DNA of 64,000 nt from Rubricoccus sp038746605 (lineage in GTDB: Bacteria; Bacteroidota; Rhodothermia; Rhodothermales; Rubricoccaceae): contig JBCDKM010000017.1 in NCBI GenBank assembly GCA_038746605.1, forward strand, positions 1 through 64,000, in the 5' to 3' direction. The notes under the pieces are model-generated. The model was not told where the DNA came from. It did no database searches and saw only the letters and a list, made by a program, of their open reading frames with translations. Made by a program: the position numbers and the translations under genes. Shown here piece after piece: positions 1 through 8,140 of the stretch. Each line of letters opens with the position of its first letter. Positions within the stretch are counted from its first letter, which is position 1.

Positions 1-300
1 ATCTGGTCTTGCTCGGGCCGGTGCCGGGCCTGGATCGGCCTATGGAATGGCTCCGCAGGACGTGGTCCGAGAAGCGTCTCCGACAAAGGGCGTAGGCTTG
101 GTCGGCACCGGGGCTCGGGGTACCCTCGAATGCTAATGGACCGAGGGCGCGGGCGTCCTTGCCTCGTCCGAGCATCTGTGCTTCCTTAGCTTCGTTCCAC
201 CTCTGTGCTGCTTGCCCTGTGCGGCTGAGCGGCCCCCTGTTCCCTGGCGCGCGGCCGTCTTCCGCTTCCCGCCTCGCACCGCCACCCCGCCCGCCTCGGG
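1..300. other. Left-edge stretch, no gene recognised
   Basis: No reading frame here has recognisable protein features. The long overlapping frames on both strands are Arg/Pro/Ala-rich translations typical of GC-rich noncoding DNA. The right end leads into a decayed acetyltransferase whose missing N-terminus may once have lain here: in the acetyltransferase frame there are stops at 187 and 226. Confidence 0.4.
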
Positions 301-738
301 GCGCTCGTCGGCAGCATCGAGCCCGGCCACAGCGTCCGCGCTCTGACCAAGGCGGGCCCAGTTGGAGAGATCGCGCGGTGGATCCCGCAGCCCGTCCGCA
401 CTCGCGACGATCTCGCCGCCTACATCGAAGCTGCACGTCACGGACAGGCACGAGGGGACATGCTTCCCTTCGTGACCGTCGAACGGGCGACGAGCACGGT
501 CATCGGGAGCACGCGGTTCGGGAATGCCGCTCTCGACCACCGGCGGATTGAGATCGGGTGGACGTGGGTGGCCCGCCCGTGGCAACGGACGGCGGTGAAT
601 ACCGAGGTAAAGCTGCTCCGTCACGCCTTCGGTCCGCTCGCGTGCCACCGCGTCGAGTTGAAGACGGATGCGCTGAACGAGCGGTCGAGACGGGCCATCC
701 TGCGGCTCGGAGCGATTGAAGAGGGGACGCTCGCGAAC
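301..738 (+). pseudogene. GNAT-family (RimJ/RimL-like) N-acetyltransferase remnant
   Basis: The frame encodes the core of a RimJ/RimL-like GNAT domain. It has a stretch like VRTRDDLAAYIEAA, then LPFVTVERATSTVIGSTRF, then EIGWTWVARPWQRT (the acetyl-CoA-binding region) and VELKTDALNERSRRAILRLG. An intact family member would transfer an acetyl group from acetyl-CoA to an amine. The expected N-terminal strand and the C-terminal strand after GAIEEGTL are absent, in-frame stops lie at 187 and 226, and the only ATG (460) falls mid-domain. The frame then runs on as non-homologous sequence into the next gene. This looks like a truncated, decaying gene. A short functional protein from 460 cannot be excluded but would lack part of the fold. 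Confidence 0.6.
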
Positions 739-847
739 AGCTCCGGCTCTACAGGCTCGGCGCTACGTTTGCTCCGTTTGTCCATCGCGCTGCTTGCGCT
801 GTGCGGATGGAGGCGCTCCGTGTCCTCTGCCCCTTCCAGACCCGACC

Positions 848-1678
848 GTGTCCCGACTGCATCGCTACGTCGCGTTCTCCTCCGATCCCAACGGCGGCAA
901 CCCGGCCGGTGTCTGGATCGGAGACGCTCTCCCTCCCGAGGCTGAGATGCAGCGGATTGCCGCCGATGTCGGCTATTCCGAGACGGCTTTCGTCGCGCCA
1001 GCGAGTGGCCTTGAGCGGACGGTCCGCTACTTCAGTCCAGAAATCGAGGTCCCGTTCTGCGGCCACGCCACGATTGCGACCGGCGCTGCCCTCGGGGCGA
1101 CCGAGGGAGAAGGGACGTATCGCCTAGCGACCGCCGCCGGCCTCCTTCCCGTCGCTGTCCGCGCGGTCGGTCCCCACTGGGAGGCTTCGCTCACATCGGC
1201 CGAGCCGACGTACAGGCTCGCCCCCGACCCCTTGATTCGAGAGGCTCTCTCGGCTCTGCGATGGGAGCACGATGACCTGGACGACTCTCTTCCCCCAGCC
1301 CTCGCCTACGCCGGGGCGTGGCACCTCGTGCTAGCCGTCTCCGAGGCCGACCGCCTGCGAACGCTCGACTACGACGTCGAGCGGTTGGCCGCACTGATGC
1401 GCCAGGAAGGGTTCGTGGCGGCCCAACTCATCTGGCGGGAGCGCGACGGCCTGTTCCACTCGCGCAACCCGTTCCCGGTCGGTGGCATCGTGGAGGACCC
1501 TGCGACGGGAGCCGCTGCCGCTGCGCTCGGCGGGTACCTGCGCGAGGCAGGGTTGGTGCAGGCCCCCTTTCAACTGACGGTGCGGCAAGGAGAGGCGATG
1601 GGACGGCCGAGCCTCCTCAAGGTGGGCGTGCCCGCCGAGGGCGGCATCACCGTCACGGGCGTGGCGATCCCTATCTGA
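848..1678 (+). CDS. PhzF family isomerase-like protein
   Basis: A 276-residue protein of the PhzF/diaminopimelate-epimerase fold. It opens with RYVAFSSDPNGGNPAGV, the usual N-terminal hallmark, followed by GYSETAFV (with the family's catalytic Glu) and VPFCGHATIATG. It ends with the second-lobe signature EDPATGAAAAALGGYL. Family members isomerise or epimerise small carboxylated substrates; the substrate here cannot be read from sequence. The GTG start at 848 is chosen because it places the conserved opening at residue 4. The open frame extends upstream to 716 only as a shadow over the acetyltransferase remnant. It is followed by an outward-facing inverted repeat. The family call is firm, the specific reaction unknown. 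Confidence 0.88.
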   Translation: MSRLHRYVAFSSDPNGGNPAGVWIGDALPPEAEMQRIAADVGYSETAFVAPASGLERTVRYFSPEIEVPFCGHATIATGAALGATEGEGTYRLATAAGLLPVAVRAVGPHWEASLTSAEPTYRLAPDPLIREALSALRWEHDDLDDSLPPALAYAGAWHLVLAVSEADRLRTLDYDVERLAALMRQEGFVAAQLIWRERDGLFHSRNPFPVGGIVEDPATGAAAAALGGYLREAGLVQAPFQLTVRQGEAMGRPSLLKVGVPAEGGITVTGVAIPI

Positions 1679-1766
1679 CTGCCGCCGCTTCCTGCTGTGA
1701 CAGACCGTGTCGGGATCCTGTCACCTGCGGGATCGTGGGAGCCGCGCGGCCTGGACCAGGAGCCGC

Positions 1767-1815
1767 CCGAGGCGGGGAGTCGCCCAGCCACGGGACGCCA
1801 CCCGCCCCGCCTCGG
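1767..1815. repeat. Inverted pair of the CCCGCCTCGG word (outward orientation)
   Basis: Arms CCGAGGCGGGG (1767-1777) and CCCCGCCTCGG (1805-1815) are exact reverse complements with a 27-nt spacer. It belongs to the dispersed family described at 4761, but the arms are in the opposite order, a form seen again at 35182. No T-run follows. Confidence 0.75.
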
Positions 1816-1942
1816 CGCTCTCGTGAGACCACTCGCAACGCGCCGTAGATGAACTGCTGCGCGCCACCTCGCGTACAGCGGCTCCCGATTCAAACACCAT
1901 AGCGGGATCCGTCACGCGCGTCCCGTTTTTCTTCCTTCTGCT

Positions 1943-2896
1943 GTGGCGCAGTACGCGGTCCAAACGGAGAGCCTGAGCCGACGATACGGAGACGTGCACG
2001 CGGTGCAAGGCGTGGATCTCGCCGTACCGACAGGCTCGGTCTACGGCTTCCTCGGTCCGAACGGGTCGGGCAAGACGACGACGATCCGCCTACTGCTGGG
2101 CCTCGTACGTCCAGACTCGGGACACGTGCGGCTCTTCGGTACCCCCTTCACCCCGCAGTCCCGGTCTGGCCTTCTCGCACGAGTCGGTGCGCTGATCGAA
2201 GAGCCGTCGCTGTATCGCGGCCTCACGGGGATCGAGAATCTGGAGGCCACGCGTGTGCTCCGGGGCCTTCCTCGCTCGGCTGTCGGTCGGTCGCTGGAGA
2301 TCGTCGGGCTGGCCCCTTCCGATGCCGCCCGCAGGGTCCGCACCTATTCGCAGGGGATGCGCCAGCGTCTCGGACTGGCTCTCGCGCTTCTGCCGCGCCC
2401 GGACCTTCTCGTCCTCGACGAGCCCGCCAACGGGCTGGACCCCGACGGACTCCAGGACCTTCGCGGCGTACTCGTTCGACTCCGGCAGGAAGGCCGCACG
2501 ACGGTTCTCGTGTCGAGCCACCAGCTCGGCGAGGTCGAGCGCGTCGCGACGGACGTGGGCGTGATGCGCGAGGGGCGGCTCGTCCGGCAAGGACTGCTCG
2601 CGGACCTGCTTCGGCAGACGCCCGGCCCCGTTCGGATCCGGGTTCGCGACCCAGAACGCGCCGTGGGAGCGCTCGCGCGATGCGGAACGGAGGCGACATG
2701 TCGAGGCGAAACCGTCCTCCTGGAGCCGCCGAGGGCATCGTCCGACACCTCGCTGGATACCGCGACGGCCGCGGCGGTCCGCGTGATCGTCGAGGCGGGC
2801 GTGGAGGTGTTCGAGGTGAAGGCCGAGGCACCGACGCTCGAATCGTTCTTTTTCTCGTCGGCTGAGGAGACAAGCCACACGAACACGCGACCGTGA
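1943..2896 (+). CDS. ABC transporter ATP-binding protein
   Basis: A 317-residue ATPase subunit of an ABC-2 type exporter. Walker A is GPNGSGKTT near residue 37, the signature is YSQGMRQRLGL near residue 138, and Walker B is LLVLDEPANGLDPDG near residue 157, followed by a switch His in SSHQ. The roughly 90 residues after the nucleotide-binding domain resemble the C-terminal extension of BcrA/CcmA-like exporters. The GTG start follows a TCTTCCTTCTGCT pyrimidine tract. Its last four bases overlap the start of the permease (GTGA), so the two are translationally coupled and probably form one exporter. The closest known types handle lantibiotic or bacitracin immunity, but the substrate is unknown. 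Confidence 0.93.
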   Translation: MAQYAVQTESLSRRYGDVHAVQGVDLAVPTGSVYGFLGPNGSGKTTTIRLLLGLVRPDSGHVRLFGTPFTPQSRSGLLARVGALIEEPSLYRGLTGIENLEATRVLRGLPRSAVGRSLEIVGLAPSDAARRVRTYSQGMRQRLGLALALLPRPDLLVLDEPANGLDPDGLQDLRGVLVRLRQEGRTTVLVSSHQLGEVERVATDVGVMREGRLVRQGLLADLLRQTPGPVRIRVRDPERAVGALARCGTEATCRGETVLLEPPRASSDTSLDTATAAAVRVIVEAGVEVFEVKAEAPTLESFFFSSAEETSHTNTRP

Positions 2897-3648
2897 ACCG
2901 CTCCGTCCTCACCGACTGCCTCCGCGCGACCCGGTCCCAGAGCATCCGGCTCCGAGGGTCCGGCGTGTGGCTCCCCACCCTCGGCGTTCCGGCTCTGGCT
3001 GCCGGGCTGGCCGCGCTCGTGCTATGGTCCATCGAAACCGTGGCGGGCGAGGAGGCGGATCCGTGGGGCGAGGTTCTCCAGGCCGCGTTCGGCCTCTGGG
3101 CCATCTTGCTGCTCCCGCTCGTCATCGCGCTCGTCGCGGCCCAGGTGGCGGGCACCGAGCACAGCGCGAGGGGCTGGAAGCATCTGTTCACGCTCCCCGT
3201 GTGGAAGGGCGCGCACATCATCGCTGCGTGGACGGCGGTCGCCGTCCTGACCGCGACGGCGACAGCGGCCCTCACGGCTGGCGTCGCGGGGGCCGGGGCA
3301 GCTGTCTCGATGCTGCGCCCCGAGGTTGGTCTCCCCCCTGTACCCGTCTGGGACCTGCTCAGAGCCGCCACGCTCGTGTACGCCTGCTCTCTCCTGCTGG
3401 TGAGCGTCCACCTCTGGCTGAGCCTCCGGTGGCCGAGCGTGGGTGTCGGCCTCGGCGTCGCAGTGGGCGGGGTGCTCACGAATGTCGTCCTGCTCAACCT
3501 CGGGGCGGGCGCCGTGACGCCGTACGGCCTCGCGCCGATGGCGCTGATGTCGGACCACACGGGGCTCGCGCTCGTGGGCCTGGCCGGAGGAGCCGTCGTC
3601 CTGGCGGGTGCAGTGGTGCACCTCTCACGTCGCGATGCGGCGACTTGA
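2893..3648 (+). CDS. ABC-2 family permease (BcrB/immunity-type)
   Basis: A 251-residue hydrophobic protein with about six membrane segments (roughly residues 20-45, 60-82, 108-132, 150-172, 178-200 and 222-243). The motif TEHSARGWKHLFTLP after the second segment is typical of ABC-2 permeases near bacitracin/lantibiotic-type ABC exporters. The GTG start overlaps the ATPase stop by 4 bp, so this is the membrane half of the same transporter. The 90 bp before the next gene hold no recognisable terminator. Confidence 0.87.
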   Translation: MNRSVLTDCLRATRSQSIRLRGSGVWLPTLGVPALAAGLAALVLWSIETVAGEEADPWGEVLQAAFGLWAILLLPLVIALVAAQVAGTEHSARGWKHLFTLPVWKGAHIIAAWTAVAVLTATATAALTAGVAGAGAAVSMLRPEVGLPPVPVWDLLRAATLVYACSLLLVSVHLWLSLRWPSVGVGLGVAVGGVLTNVVLLNLGAGAVTPYGLAPMALMSDHTGLALVGLAGGAVVLAGAVVHLSRRDAAT

Positions 3649-3738
3649 GGAGCAGGCGCTCTCGTCCCCGTACCCTCCCGATCTCCGTACCCTGGCCGCG
3701 CGCACAGCGCCACCTCGTCCCTCACTCCACCAGCCCCG

Positions 3739-4710
3739 ATGAATCCCTCAGCGACCGTCGTCGACTTGGGCCGAGCCCCCCGCGAGAGGTGGGACCTGTC
3801 ATCCGAGCACATCGAGCAGGCACGAACGCTCATGCGGGCGTACACCGACGAACTCGGGGGGACCGAGGTCTTCGGCGACCTTCTGAGCACCTACGCGGAG
3901 TCCTGGCTGCGTCCCGATCACTTCGACGAGGTACGAGCCATCGCAGATCTCACGGGAGAGTCCATCGAGCAGGCCCTACTCGGCAACCTCTACTACGACG
4001 CCGTCAAGCTCGTCCTCGGCTGCACTGCGTTCGCCGTCGACACGCCGAGCGGACCGCTGCACGCGCGCAATCTGGACTGGTGGACGGAGAACGACACGCT
4101 GTCTGCCTACACCCTCGTCACCGACTTCCACGACCCTCACCGGAAGCGCTCGTTCAGCACGATTGGGTGGCCGGGGTTTGTCGGGGCCCTGTCGGGCATC
4201 GCGCCGGGCCGGTTCGCCATCACGCTCAACGCTGTACTCAGCGCGGAGGCGCCCGCGTTCGCGCCCTCCGTCTCCTTCCTGATTCGCACCGTGCTGGAGG
4301 AAGCGGACACCTACGGCGACGCGGTCGCCCGTTTGGCCGCTGAGCCCATCGCGACGGACTGTCTGCTGCTGGTGACGGGAGCGGCGCGAGGGGAGATGGC
4401 CGTCGTGGAGCGAACGCCGAGCAAAAGCGCGATCCGTCACGCAGAGAGCGGCTTCGTCGCGGTCGCGAACGGCTACCGCCTCATCGATGCCGACACGGGC
4501 GAGGCGAACGGGGCGCTCCAAACGACCTCATGCGGGCGGTACGAGCGGGCCATGACCTGCTTGCGCGAGAGGAGACCGCAGACGACCGCGGAGTGCTTCG
4601 CGATCCTGAGCGACGAGGCCGTCGCGATGAGCATCACGGTGCAACAGATGGTCCTGCAAGCGAGCACTGGGAGGCGAGATGTGCGCCTGCCGCCTCGCAC
4701 CACGATCTAG
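3739..4710 (+). CDS. C45-type N-terminal-nucleophile hydrolase (acid ceramidase/NAAA/AAT-like)
   Basis: A 323-residue protein of the Ntn-hydrolase superfamily. The key feature is GCTAFAVDTPSGPLHARNLDW starting at residue 94. The Cys at position 95 is the expected nucleophile and the HARNLDW block is shared by acid ceramidase, N-acylethanolamine amidase and isopenicillin-N acyltransferase relatives. In these families autocleavage before the Cys activates the enzyme, which then hydrolyses linear amides. No signal peptide is visible, so it is probably cytoplasmic. The ATG follows a C-rich stretch. It is followed by an uptake-word hairpin and faces a convergent cytochrome gene. The substrate is unknown. 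Confidence 0.8.
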   Translation: MNPSATVVDLGRAPRERWDLSSEHIEQARTLMRAYTDELGGTEVFGDLLSTYAESWLRPDHFDEVRAIADLTGESIEQALLGNLYYDAVKLVLGCTAFAVDTPSGPLHARNLDWWTENDTLSAYTLVTDFHDPHRKRSFSTIGWPGFVGALSGIAPGRFAITLNAVLSAEAPAFAPSVSFLIRTVLEEADTYGDAVARLAAEPIATDCLLLVTGAARGEMAVVERTPSKSAIRHAESGFVAVANGYRLIDADTGEANGALQTTSCGRYERAMTCLRERRPQTTAECFAILSDEAVAMSITVQQMVLQASTGRRDVRLPPRTTI

Positions 4711-4760
4711 CACAGGACGACCTCGTCGGTAGGCCGCTCCCCCAGAAGGCGTCAGCTCCC

Positions 4761-4797
4761 CCCGCCTCGGCACCTCCACCGGACGCCCCGAGGCGGG
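4761..4797. repeat. Intergenic hairpin of the CCCGCCTCGG family
   Basis: Arms CCCGCCTCGG (4761-4770) and CCGAGGCGGG (4788-4797) are perfect inverted copies with a 17-nt loop. It lies between two convergent genes. This is the first standard-orientation example of about 25 in the window. None is followed by a T-tract, unlike the true terminators near 25.0 and 49.7 kb. Confidence 0.9.
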
Positions 4798-4807
4798 AGG
4801 ACCCAGC

Positions 4808-5896
4808 CTAATCCGCCGCCTCTTGGAACGGGTTGGACCATCGCGGATCGGTCGCGAGCGTGGTGTCCGTGAGCGTCTCTAGGAACGCCACCAGTGCCGC
4901 TGTCTCCTCGTCGCTGAAGTTCCTCAGGAGCGGCCCATCGAGGCCGAGCAACCGCGCGTCCAGTCCCCGGTTGGCGCGGATGCCGGTCGAGTAGTGATCG
5001 ATGGCGTCCTCCAGCGTCTCGAAGCGGCCGTCGTGCATGTAGGGCGCTGTGAGGGCGACGTTGCGCAGCGAGACCGTCTTGAAGCGACCAATGAACGTCT
5101 CGGGGTCGGGGATGGAGTCCAGCCCGTTGTTGGTGGGGCCGGTCCCCACGAACAGATCCCCCATGTGGCAGCCCTGGCAGCCCCGGTCCACGAACAACTG
5201 GAGGCCCTGATTTTCCTGATCCGTCAGCCCTGGCATCTGGCGACCGTGCATCCCGCCCTGCGCCTCGCGCGCAGCGTCATACCGCGTGTTCGTGGTGACG
5301 ATGGTGCGGATGAATTGCGAGAGCGCCTGCGCGACGCGCTCGCTCGTGACTTCCGGCGTGCCGAAGGCATCGTCGAAGAGATCGGGGTAGAAGTCGGTGG
5401 TCTCCAATCGCGCGGTGAGGTCGTCCAGCGTCATGCCCATCTCGATAGGGTCCTGGATGGGCTCTAACGCGAGGTGCTCCAGCGAACGGGCGCGGATGTT
5501 CCAGAAGAACCGGCGGTTGCTATCGAACCGCGCGAAGGCGAGCCCCATCGAGTTGCGGGAGGTCGTCTTGCCCAGGAATCCGACGCTGAGCGGCTCTGGA
5601 TCGGAGAAGCCGTGCTCCTGCTGATGGCATGTCGCGCACGAGACCGTCTCGTTCCTGGACAGGCGCACGTCGTAGAACAGCACGCGGCCGAGGGTCGCGC
5701 CTGCATTCGTGATCGGGTTGTCGTCGGGCGTGTTGTCCCACTTCCGAACCCAGTTCACGTCGAGATGGCTCGGCAGACCGATGCTCTCGTAGTCATACGG
5801 CGTCTCAGGTAGCACTGGCGTCCCGGCGAGGCGGGCCGAGTACGTGGCGCCGATGGCGACCAGCGAGACGAGGAGGAGCGAGGCGAGACGAAACAT
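4808..5896 (-). CDS. Di-haem cytochrome c peroxidase (CcpA/MauG family)
   Basis: A 362-residue exported protein with a signal peptide (MFRLASLLLVSLVAIGATYS). Two haem c sites are visible, CATCH around residue 90 and CQGCH around residue 243, and TAPYMHDGRFETLEDAIDHY near residue 285 is the C-terminal haem region shared by bacterial cytochrome c peroxidases. Such enzymes reduce hydrogen peroxide with electrons from soluble cytochrome c in the periplasm. MauG-type members instead oxidise protein side chains, and this choice cannot be settled here. The ATG at 5896 is preferred over an upstream TTG because it starts cleanly at the signal peptide. It is convergent with the Ntn-hydrolase gene. Confidence 0.9.
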   Translation of the reverse strand: MFRLASLLLVSLVAIGATYSARLAGTPVLPETPYDYESIGLPSHLDVNWVRKWDNTPDDNPITNAGATLGRVLFYDVRLSRNETVSCATCHQQEHGFSDPEPLSVGFLGKTTSRNSMGLAFARFDSNRRFFWNIRARSLEHLALEPIQDPIEMGMTLDDLTARLETTDFYPDLFDDAFGTPEVTSERVAQALSQFIRTIVTTNTRYDAAREAQGGMHGRQMPGLTDQENQGLQLFVDRGCQGCHMGDLFVGTGPTNNGLDSIPDPETFIGRFKTVSLRNVALTAPYMHDGRFETLEDAIDHYSTGIRANRGLDARLLGLDGPLLRNFSDEETAALVAFLETLTDTTLATDPRWSNPFQEAAD

Positions 5897-6051
5897 CTCG
5901 GGTGGCAAAGGGGCGGACGGAAGAGTCTACGGCGCACAACGGATCCGCAGACCGATGTGATGCACTCCCCATCGGATGTGTTCTGGCTCGGCTCATCGGT
6001 GTAGCGGCGCTATCCTCGGATCGCTCCTGTCTCATTTACACACTGTCGGCC

Positions 6052-6624
6052 GTGCACGAGTACGACCAGATCGCCGAGTGGTACGCCTCCGCCCGTAGTC
6101 CCGACGCGGGGCTCGCGGACGTGAGAGACTTCGTACGTCGCCTACCCCCACACGCGAGGATCCTCGACCTCGGCTGTGGCACCGGCGTCCCGACCACCCA
6201 GTTTCTGGTGCAGGAGGGCTTCGGAGTCGCAGGGCTCGACAGCTCGGCGGAGATGGTCGCCCGCTTTCGGGCCCGTTTCCCGGAGGTCCCGGTCCGGTGC
6301 GGGCGCGCCCAGGACGCCCGTTACCCCACCGCCTCGTTCGGGGCCGTCGTAGCGTGGGGCGTGCTGTTCCACCTGGAGGCGAAGGACCAGACGACCGTGA
6401 TCCAGCGCGTCGCGGACTGGCTCACACCCGGAGGGCGGTTTCTCTTCACGTCCGCCGAAGAGGCGGGCACGCGTGAGGACGAGATGGACGGGGTGACGTT
6501 TCCCTACGTCTCGCTCGGCGTGGAGGGCTATCGCGACGCACTAGAAGCTGCCGGGCTCCGTCTGGAGGCCCACCATCGCAACGCGTGGGACAACCACGTC
6601 TACCTCGCGCACAAGACGGCCTAG
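6052..6624 (+). CDS. Class I SAM-dependent methyltransferase
   Basis: A 190-residue protein with the class I methyltransferase core. Motif I is ILDLGCGTGVPT, motif II is GVAGLDSS with the acidic ribose-binding residue, and a VVAWGVLFHL block corresponds to motif IV. The C-terminal half has the TPGGRFLFTSAEE post-motif typical of the Methyltransf_11/25 group. It transfers a methyl group from S-adenosylmethionine to an unidentified small molecule. The GTG at 6052 gives the usual opening (HEYDQIAEWYA), whereas the longer open frame back to 5902 overlaps the divergent cytochrome gene. It ends directly at an uptake-word hairpin. Confidence 0.85.
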   Translation: MHEYDQIAEWYASARSPDAGLADVRDFVRRLPPHARILDLGCGTGVPTTQFLVQEGFGVAGLDSSAEMVARFRARFPEVPVRCGRAQDARYPTASFGAVVAWGVLFHLEAKDQTTVIQRVADWLTPGGRFLFTSAEEAGTREDEMDGVTFPYVSLGVEGYRDALEAAGLRLEAHHRNAWDNHVYLAHKTA

Positions 6625-6645
6625 CCCGCCTCGGTGCCGAGGCGG
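6625..6645. repeat. CCCGCCTCGG-family hairpin abutting a stop codon
   Basis: CCCGCCTCGG-TG-CCGAGGCGG begins at the first base after the TAG of the methyltransferase gene. The loop is only 2 nt in the duplex sense, so the whole unit is a near-perfect palindrome. No T-run follows. Confidence 0.9.
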
Positions 6646-6765
6646 ACGGGTCCGTTCCCGAGGACTCCGAGGAAGGCGACGCACGGACAGAAGACCATCG
6701 CGTGATCGCCTCCAGAAGCACGACGAGTACCTACAGGCGAGCCCCCGGAGCTTCCTGCCCTCGCC

Positions 6766-7983
6766 ATGCGCACTCTCCCCCTCCTCCTCGCCGCCCTCGT
6801 TGCTCTTCCCGCCAGCGCTCAAGACTGGACGACGGTGCCCGTCGGCACGCCGAACACCCTCCGCCAGTTCGAGATCGCGTCGTTCTCCAACCTTCACCTC
6901 GTCGGCGACGGGGGCGTCGTCGTCATCGGGCTCCCGCCCTACACCACGTGGACGCCCGAGCCCATCGGCACGAGTGAGAACCTCACGGGCATCCTGCGGC
7001 CGACCGCCACGCAGATCTGGATCGCGGGGGACAACGGAGTCGTCCGCGTGCGCGACACTCAAGGGAACTGGCTCAATCGCAACATCCCGACCGCAGAGAC
7101 ACTCGTCCTCTCCTCGCGGGCCAGCGGCGAGGCCATCGCCTACGGCTCAGGCGGCGGCATCTGGTACTCGGATGACCTGGGAGCCACGTGGGTCCCACAG
7201 ACGAGCGGCACGAGCGCCACGCTCCGCAACGCCATCGGTGGCACGGGACCCACGGGCGTCGCCGTGGGCGACGGCGGCATCATCCTCCGCACCACAGACC
7301 AGGGCGCGACGTGGACGCCCATCCCCTCGGGCACGACCGCCGACCTGTACGACATCGCCTACATCGGGAGTGGCATGGGGGTCGTCGGCGCAGACGGCAC
7401 CATCCTGCGCTCTTTCGACGATGGACTGTCGTGGACGCCCGAAGTCAGTCCGGTTCCCGTGACGCTTCGCGCCCTCGACACGAGCGGGGCCAATGTGTTC
7501 TTCCACCTCGCCGTGGGCGACAGCGGAACGGTCCTCACCTCTCGCGACAACGGCGACACGTGGTGCGTGCTCCCCACAGGCTCCACGGAGGACTTCTGGA
7601 CGGCCGAGATGGTGACGAACAGTCTCTTCCTGGTAGCGGGCACGAACGGCACACTGCTGAAGACCGAGTCCGGCGGGGGAGGCTGCACGCCCGTGGCAAC
7701 GGAGACGCTACCTCGCGCCGAGATCGCCCTCTCGGCTGTCTGGCCCAACCCTGTCCGCACAGAAGCGACCCTCACGCTTCGCCTCGATGCGCCCCGGGAT
7801 CTCCGCGTGACGATCCTGGACGCGCGAGGCCGCGAGATCCGTGTGATCCACGAGGGCACCCTTCCCTCCAGTGCGGCTGTGCCCCTGGCACTCGACGTGA
7901 GCGGACTCACGCCCGCCCCCTACACCGTACGGGTAGAGGGAGATGGAGTCCGGGACAGCCGCCCGTTTGTCGTCGTGCGGTAG
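6766..7983 (+). CDS. Secreted Ycf48/BNR-like beta-propeller with T9SS sorting domain
   Basis: A 405-residue secreted protein. Residues 1-18 form a signal peptide (MRTLPLLLAALVALPASA). Residues about 25-305 hold repeated blades with motifs such as GIWYSDDLGATWVPQ, IILRTTDQGATWTPI and VLTSRDNGDTW, the BNR/Asp-box pattern seen in Ycf48-like photosystem stability factors and sialidase-type propellers. The last 80 residues are a T9SS C-terminal domain: VWPNP, a VTILDARGREI strand and a PYTVRVEG strand. Known substrates with this tail cross the outer membrane through the Por system and are attached to the surface or released. No ligand can be inferred. An inverted repeat follows the stop at once. 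Confidence 0.86.
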   Translation: MRTLPLLLAALVALPASAQDWTTVPVGTPNTLRQFEIASFSNLHLVGDGGVVVIGLPPYTTWTPEPIGTSENLTGILRPTATQIWIAGDNGVVRVRDTQGNWLNRNIPTAETLVLSSRASGEAIAYGSGGGIWYSDDLGATWVPQTSGTSATLRNAIGGTGPTGVAVGDGGIILRTTDQGATWTPIPSGTTADLYDIAYIGSGMGVVGADGTILRSFDDGLSWTPEVSPVPVTLRALDTSGANVFFHLAVGDSGTVLTSRDNGDTWCVLPTGSTEDFWTAEMVTNSLFLVAGTNGTLLKTESGGGGCTPVATETLPRAEIALSAVWPNPVRTEATLTLRLDAPRDLRVTILDARGREIRVIHEGTLPSSAAVPLALDVSGLTPAPYTVRVEGDGVRDSRPFVVVR

Positions 7984-7984
7984 T

Positions 7985-8019
7985 CCGCCTCGGCATGCCC
8001 ACGGAGGCAACGAGGCGGG
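7985..8019. repeat. CCCGCCTCGG-family hairpin after a T9SS gene
   Basis: CCGCCTCGG (7985-7993) pairs with CGAGGCGGG (8011-8019), starting one base after the TAG stop. It sits just upstream of the Pho-box-like array of the next gene. Confidence 0.8.
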
Positions 8020-8029
8020 CGGATCGGCC

Positions 8030-8093
8030 GGTAACACACGGGTGACGCTGAGCTAACGCGAGGACAACGGGAGTCTAACCCACAGATAACGCC
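8030..8093 (+). promoter_or_regulatory. Six-fold 11-bp-phased TAACGC direct repeats (Pho-box-like operator)
   Basis: Six copies of a TAACGC-like hexamer occur at exactly 11-bp steps: TAACAC at 8032, TGACGC at 8043, TAACGC at 8054, CAACGG at 8065, TAACCC at 8076 and TAACGC at 8087. PhoB/PhoP-type response regulators bind tandem half-sites with an 11-bp period, and cyanobacterial and Bacillus half-sites are also TTAAC-like. The array ends 48 bp before the ATG of a 5'-nucleotidase/phosphatase, a classic phosphate-starvation gene. The periodicity is seen directly. Assignment to PhoB is inference, as no phoBR genes lie in the window. Confidence 0.8.
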
Positions 8094-8140
8094 TGCGATG
8101 CAGAGCGAAGGGAGTCTAGCCCCTTCCCTCTCCCCTCCCC

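Noticed and set aside
2223..3890. 555-codon minus-strand frame over the ABC exporter
   Set aside because: It is antisense to an ABC ATPase/permease pair with clear motifs and is compositionally typical of shadow frames.
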